Assembly: GCA_030149115.1 (NCBI GenBank)
Contig: JASBSE010000075.1
Location: 1 to 24,865, forward strand
Direction of reading: 5' to 3'
Source: Winogradskyella sp.
GTDB lineage: Bacteria; Bacteroidota; Bacteroidia; Flavobacteriales; Flavobacteriaceae
DNA: 24,865 nucleotides
A program made the position numbers and the translations under genes. Position 1 is the first letter of the stretch. Each line of letters opens with the position of its first letter. A model generated the notes under the pieces. The model did no database searches, was not told the DNA's origin, and worked only from the letters and a program-made list of their open reading frames with translations. Of this stretch, positions 24,601-24,865 are shown piece after piece.

Positions 24601-24641
24601 CCGTAACGCAGGCTGTAATATGTATGACAGTTTAAATACAT
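21621..24641 (-). CDS. dnaE: DnaE-type DNA polymerase III alpha subunit, short second copy
   Basis: A C-family replicative-type polymerase, 1006 residues from ATG 24641, shorter than main DnaE proteins and close to the size of error-prone DnaE2/ImuC. Order: PHP domain (1-about 230) opening YLNCHTYYSLRYGT; polymerase core with VGRGSGA (310-316) and the catalytic PDFDIDF (350-356); third Asp in YKFDIL (D484) and HAGG (about 441-444); helix-hairpin-helix region with the pattern ERIPISVEQISIL; and an OB-fold (about 885-975, IIEGYLITTKN ... FDCVSIEVSKLE). PHP metal ligands are degenerate: NxH rather than HxH and TDI rather than TDH. A longer frame to GTG 24746 would overlap the divergent regulator gene and adds no conserved sequence. 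The downstream dinB overlaps its stop, suggesting a mutagenesis operon. Confidence 0.9.
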   Translation of the reverse strand: MYLNCHTYYSLRYGTIKPEQLLAIASENGVQTLALTDINTTSACLDIVRLSKKYKVKPVLGVDFRNKAEQQFIVIAKNNQGFQNINTYLSKFLHNQDLKIPEQPDDVLEDCFIVYPYQKGKHFELKQNEFLGITPKDLNQLKFSKWNEHRDKLVVLKTVSFQDKKGFNTHRLLRAIDNNTLLSKLSKSEEGHVNDIMLPYDELYQLYKDYPSLLKNTEQLLNTCSIHFDFENPQPKNQKCLTANETTDYTLLEQLTYNGISYRYGDNLDPKIFDRIKKELDIIKQKRFVSYFLINWKILEYARSKGYYYVGRGSGANSIIAYLLRITDVDPIELDLYFERFINLFRQNPPDFDIDFSWKDRDDITEFIFKTFKNTALITVYNTFKFKASVRELGKVFGLPKSEMDNLTRGKFNFNQLDHLSQLVLKYSKYIEGFPNYLGIHAGGILISEQPIYYYGATFMPPKGFPTTQFDMVVAEDIGLYKFDILSQRGLGKIKDAVEIIDQNYNNQSPLDIHDIKRFKEDERIKYLLKNAKAIGCFYVESPAMRMLLKKLQVDNYLGLVAASSVIRPGVAKSGMMRQYILRYRYPEKRKEAHPVLQNIMPETYGVMVYQEDVIKVAHMFGGLDLGESDMLRRGMSGKFRSREEFLKVKQKFFDNCIARGESKELTADIWRQIESFAGYAFAKGHSASYAVESYQSLFLKAYYPLEYMTATINNFGGFYSTELYVHEARMHNGIIEAPCINNSYNQATINDKTIYLGFMFLHALEAKIVKRIVTEREKNGKFQSLDDFIERIPISVEQISILIKINAFRFTKINKRELLWEAHLKISKTIIQEHVVTLFKTRRINYNTPELPSTALENAFDELELLGFPLCNPFELLENTSLSKLRAKHLEKLEGKLVIIEGYLITTKNTKAANGKLMHFGTFLDRDGDFLDTVHFPPIASKYPFRGKGIYAITGKVMIEFDCVSIEVSKLERLAIIEDPRYAVKSSNQTFQKKKSFKDLKTQYE

Positions 24642-24649
24642 GGGACTAA

Positions 24650-24657
24650 CAAAATTA
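24650..24657 (-). promoter_or_regulatory. Candidate -7 promoter element for dnaE-dinB
   Basis: The minus strand reads TAATTTTG, an exact TAnnTTTG match, 9 bp ahead of the dnaE ATG at 24641, giving a very short leader. No TTG is seen at -33. The palindrome at 24659-24671 lies immediately upstream. Confidence 0.4.
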
Positions 24658-24658
24658 G

Positions 24659-24671
24659 CTACTATATGTAG
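24659..24671. promoter_or_regulatory. Candidate operator between the divergent dnaE and regulator promoters
   Basis: CTACTATATGTAG has CTAC/GTAG arms around a 5-bp centre. It lies between the two divergent -7 elements, where one bound repressor could cover both promoters. A related TATATTTGTAGT (24683-24694) follows about 20 bp on. The binding factor is inferred, not shown. Confidence 0.45.
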
Positions 24672-24682
24672 TCGATATTGCT

Positions 24683-24690
24683 TATATTTG
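24683..24690 (+). promoter_or_regulatory. Candidate -7 promoter element for the XRE-type regulator
   Basis: TATATTTG matches TAnnTTTG exactly, 27 bp ahead of the ATG at 24717, giving a leader of about 20 nt. A TTG at the normal -33 spacing is not seen. Confidence 0.5.
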
Positions 24691-24716
24691 TAGTAAATGA
24701 TGTTAAAATTATTTCG

Positions 24717-24865
24717 ATGAAGCCAATACAAGCCAACATAAAACACCTTAGGTCTTTAAAGAAGCTATCTCAAGAGCGTTTTGCAGACGATTTAGGATGG
24801 ACACGCTCAATGGTAGGATCTTATGAAGAAGGACGAAGCGAACCGCCAATTGAGCGTTTAATAGA
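24717..24865 (+). CDS. XRE-family helix-turn-helix regulator, N-terminal part (runs off the window)
   Basis: Translation from the ATG at 24717 gives about 49 residues before the window ends. They form an XRE/HTH_3 DNA-binding domain: NIKHLRSLKKLSQERFADDL, then GWTRSMVGSYEEGRSEPPIERL, with the recognition-helix pattern typical of Cro/C1-type repressors. The rest is outside the window, so whether a LexA-like S24 peptidase domain follows cannot be seen. Genes of this type divergent from a dnaE/dinB pair occur in Flavobacteriia and are often annotated LexA family; that is recalled, not shown here. ATGs at 24697 and 24700 run into a stop at 24718, so 24717 is the only workable start. It is divergent from dnaE across a 75-bp gap holding a candidate operator, and probably controls that operon and itself. 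Confidence 0.8.
   Translation, partial: MKPIQANIKHLRSLKKLSQERFADDLGWTRSMVGSYEEGRSEPPIERLI

Noticed and set aside
24642..24746. 35-residue N-terminal extension of DnaE from a GTG
   Set aside because: It overlaps the divergent regulator's coding start and both promoters; the conserved PHP opening begins at ATG 24641.
1..24865. CRISPR arrays, tRNA or rRNA genes, insertion sequences or prophage genes
   Set aside because: No regularly spaced repeats, no tRNA or rRNA sequence that I could recognise, and no transposase or integrase frame were found on either strand.

Overview
The window is AT-rich DNA from a member of Bacteroidota, most likely a marine-type Flavobacteriaceae. The support is consistent across the window: type IX secretion system (T9SS) genes and T9SS C-terminal sorting domains, SusC/RagA-style and BtuB-like TonB receptors, almost no Shine-Dalgarno sequences, and several perfect matches to the Bacteroidota -7 promoter element TAnnTTTG. 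The genus cannot be fixed from this sequence alone.

Layout. Positions 1-766 hold the 3' end of gdhA (NADP-type glutamate dehydrogenase), followed by a terminator. Positions 885-6447 form a likely + strand operon: porZ (T9SS attachment-complex protein), recO (recombination mediator, 1 nt after porZ) and a haem-type TonB-dependent receptor. It ends in a strong bidirectional terminator. Positions 6504-11621 (-) encode a 1705-residue modular secreted protein. A second secreted protein at 12254-14455 (-) shares its roughly 500-residue C-terminal module and sorting domain. recX (+) lies between them. Positions 14739-15230 (-) encode a small outer-membrane barrel protein and 15288-16148 (-) a JmjC/cupin-like oxygenase. 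Positions 16283-18100 (-) encode a BtuB-like TonB receptor, divergent from a MocR-type regulator at 18171-19667 (+). A small membrane protein follows at 19664-20194 (-). The 20195-20410 gap is full of hairpins. Positions 20411-24641 (-) carry a dnaE-dinB operon for a short DnaE polymerase and a Y-family polymerase, divergent from an XRE-type regulator truncated by the window edge at 24717-24865 (+).

How the genes work together. PorZ belongs to the machinery that would export and anchor the two sorting-domain proteins. The MocR-like gene probably controls the divergent TonB receptor: three copies of an AATMGTCC half-site lie in and next to the 70-bp gap. Its aminotransferase domain has Gln where MocR proteins have the PLP-binding Lys, so its ligand chemistry is probably unusual. 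The XRE gene, dnaE and dinB look like a damage-response mutagenesis cassette, with a small palindrome between the two divergent promoters. The most interesting points are the Lys-less MocR/TonB receptor pair, the hairpin-dense gap at 20200-20400, the polymerase cassette with its candidate operator, and the module shared by the two secreted proteins.
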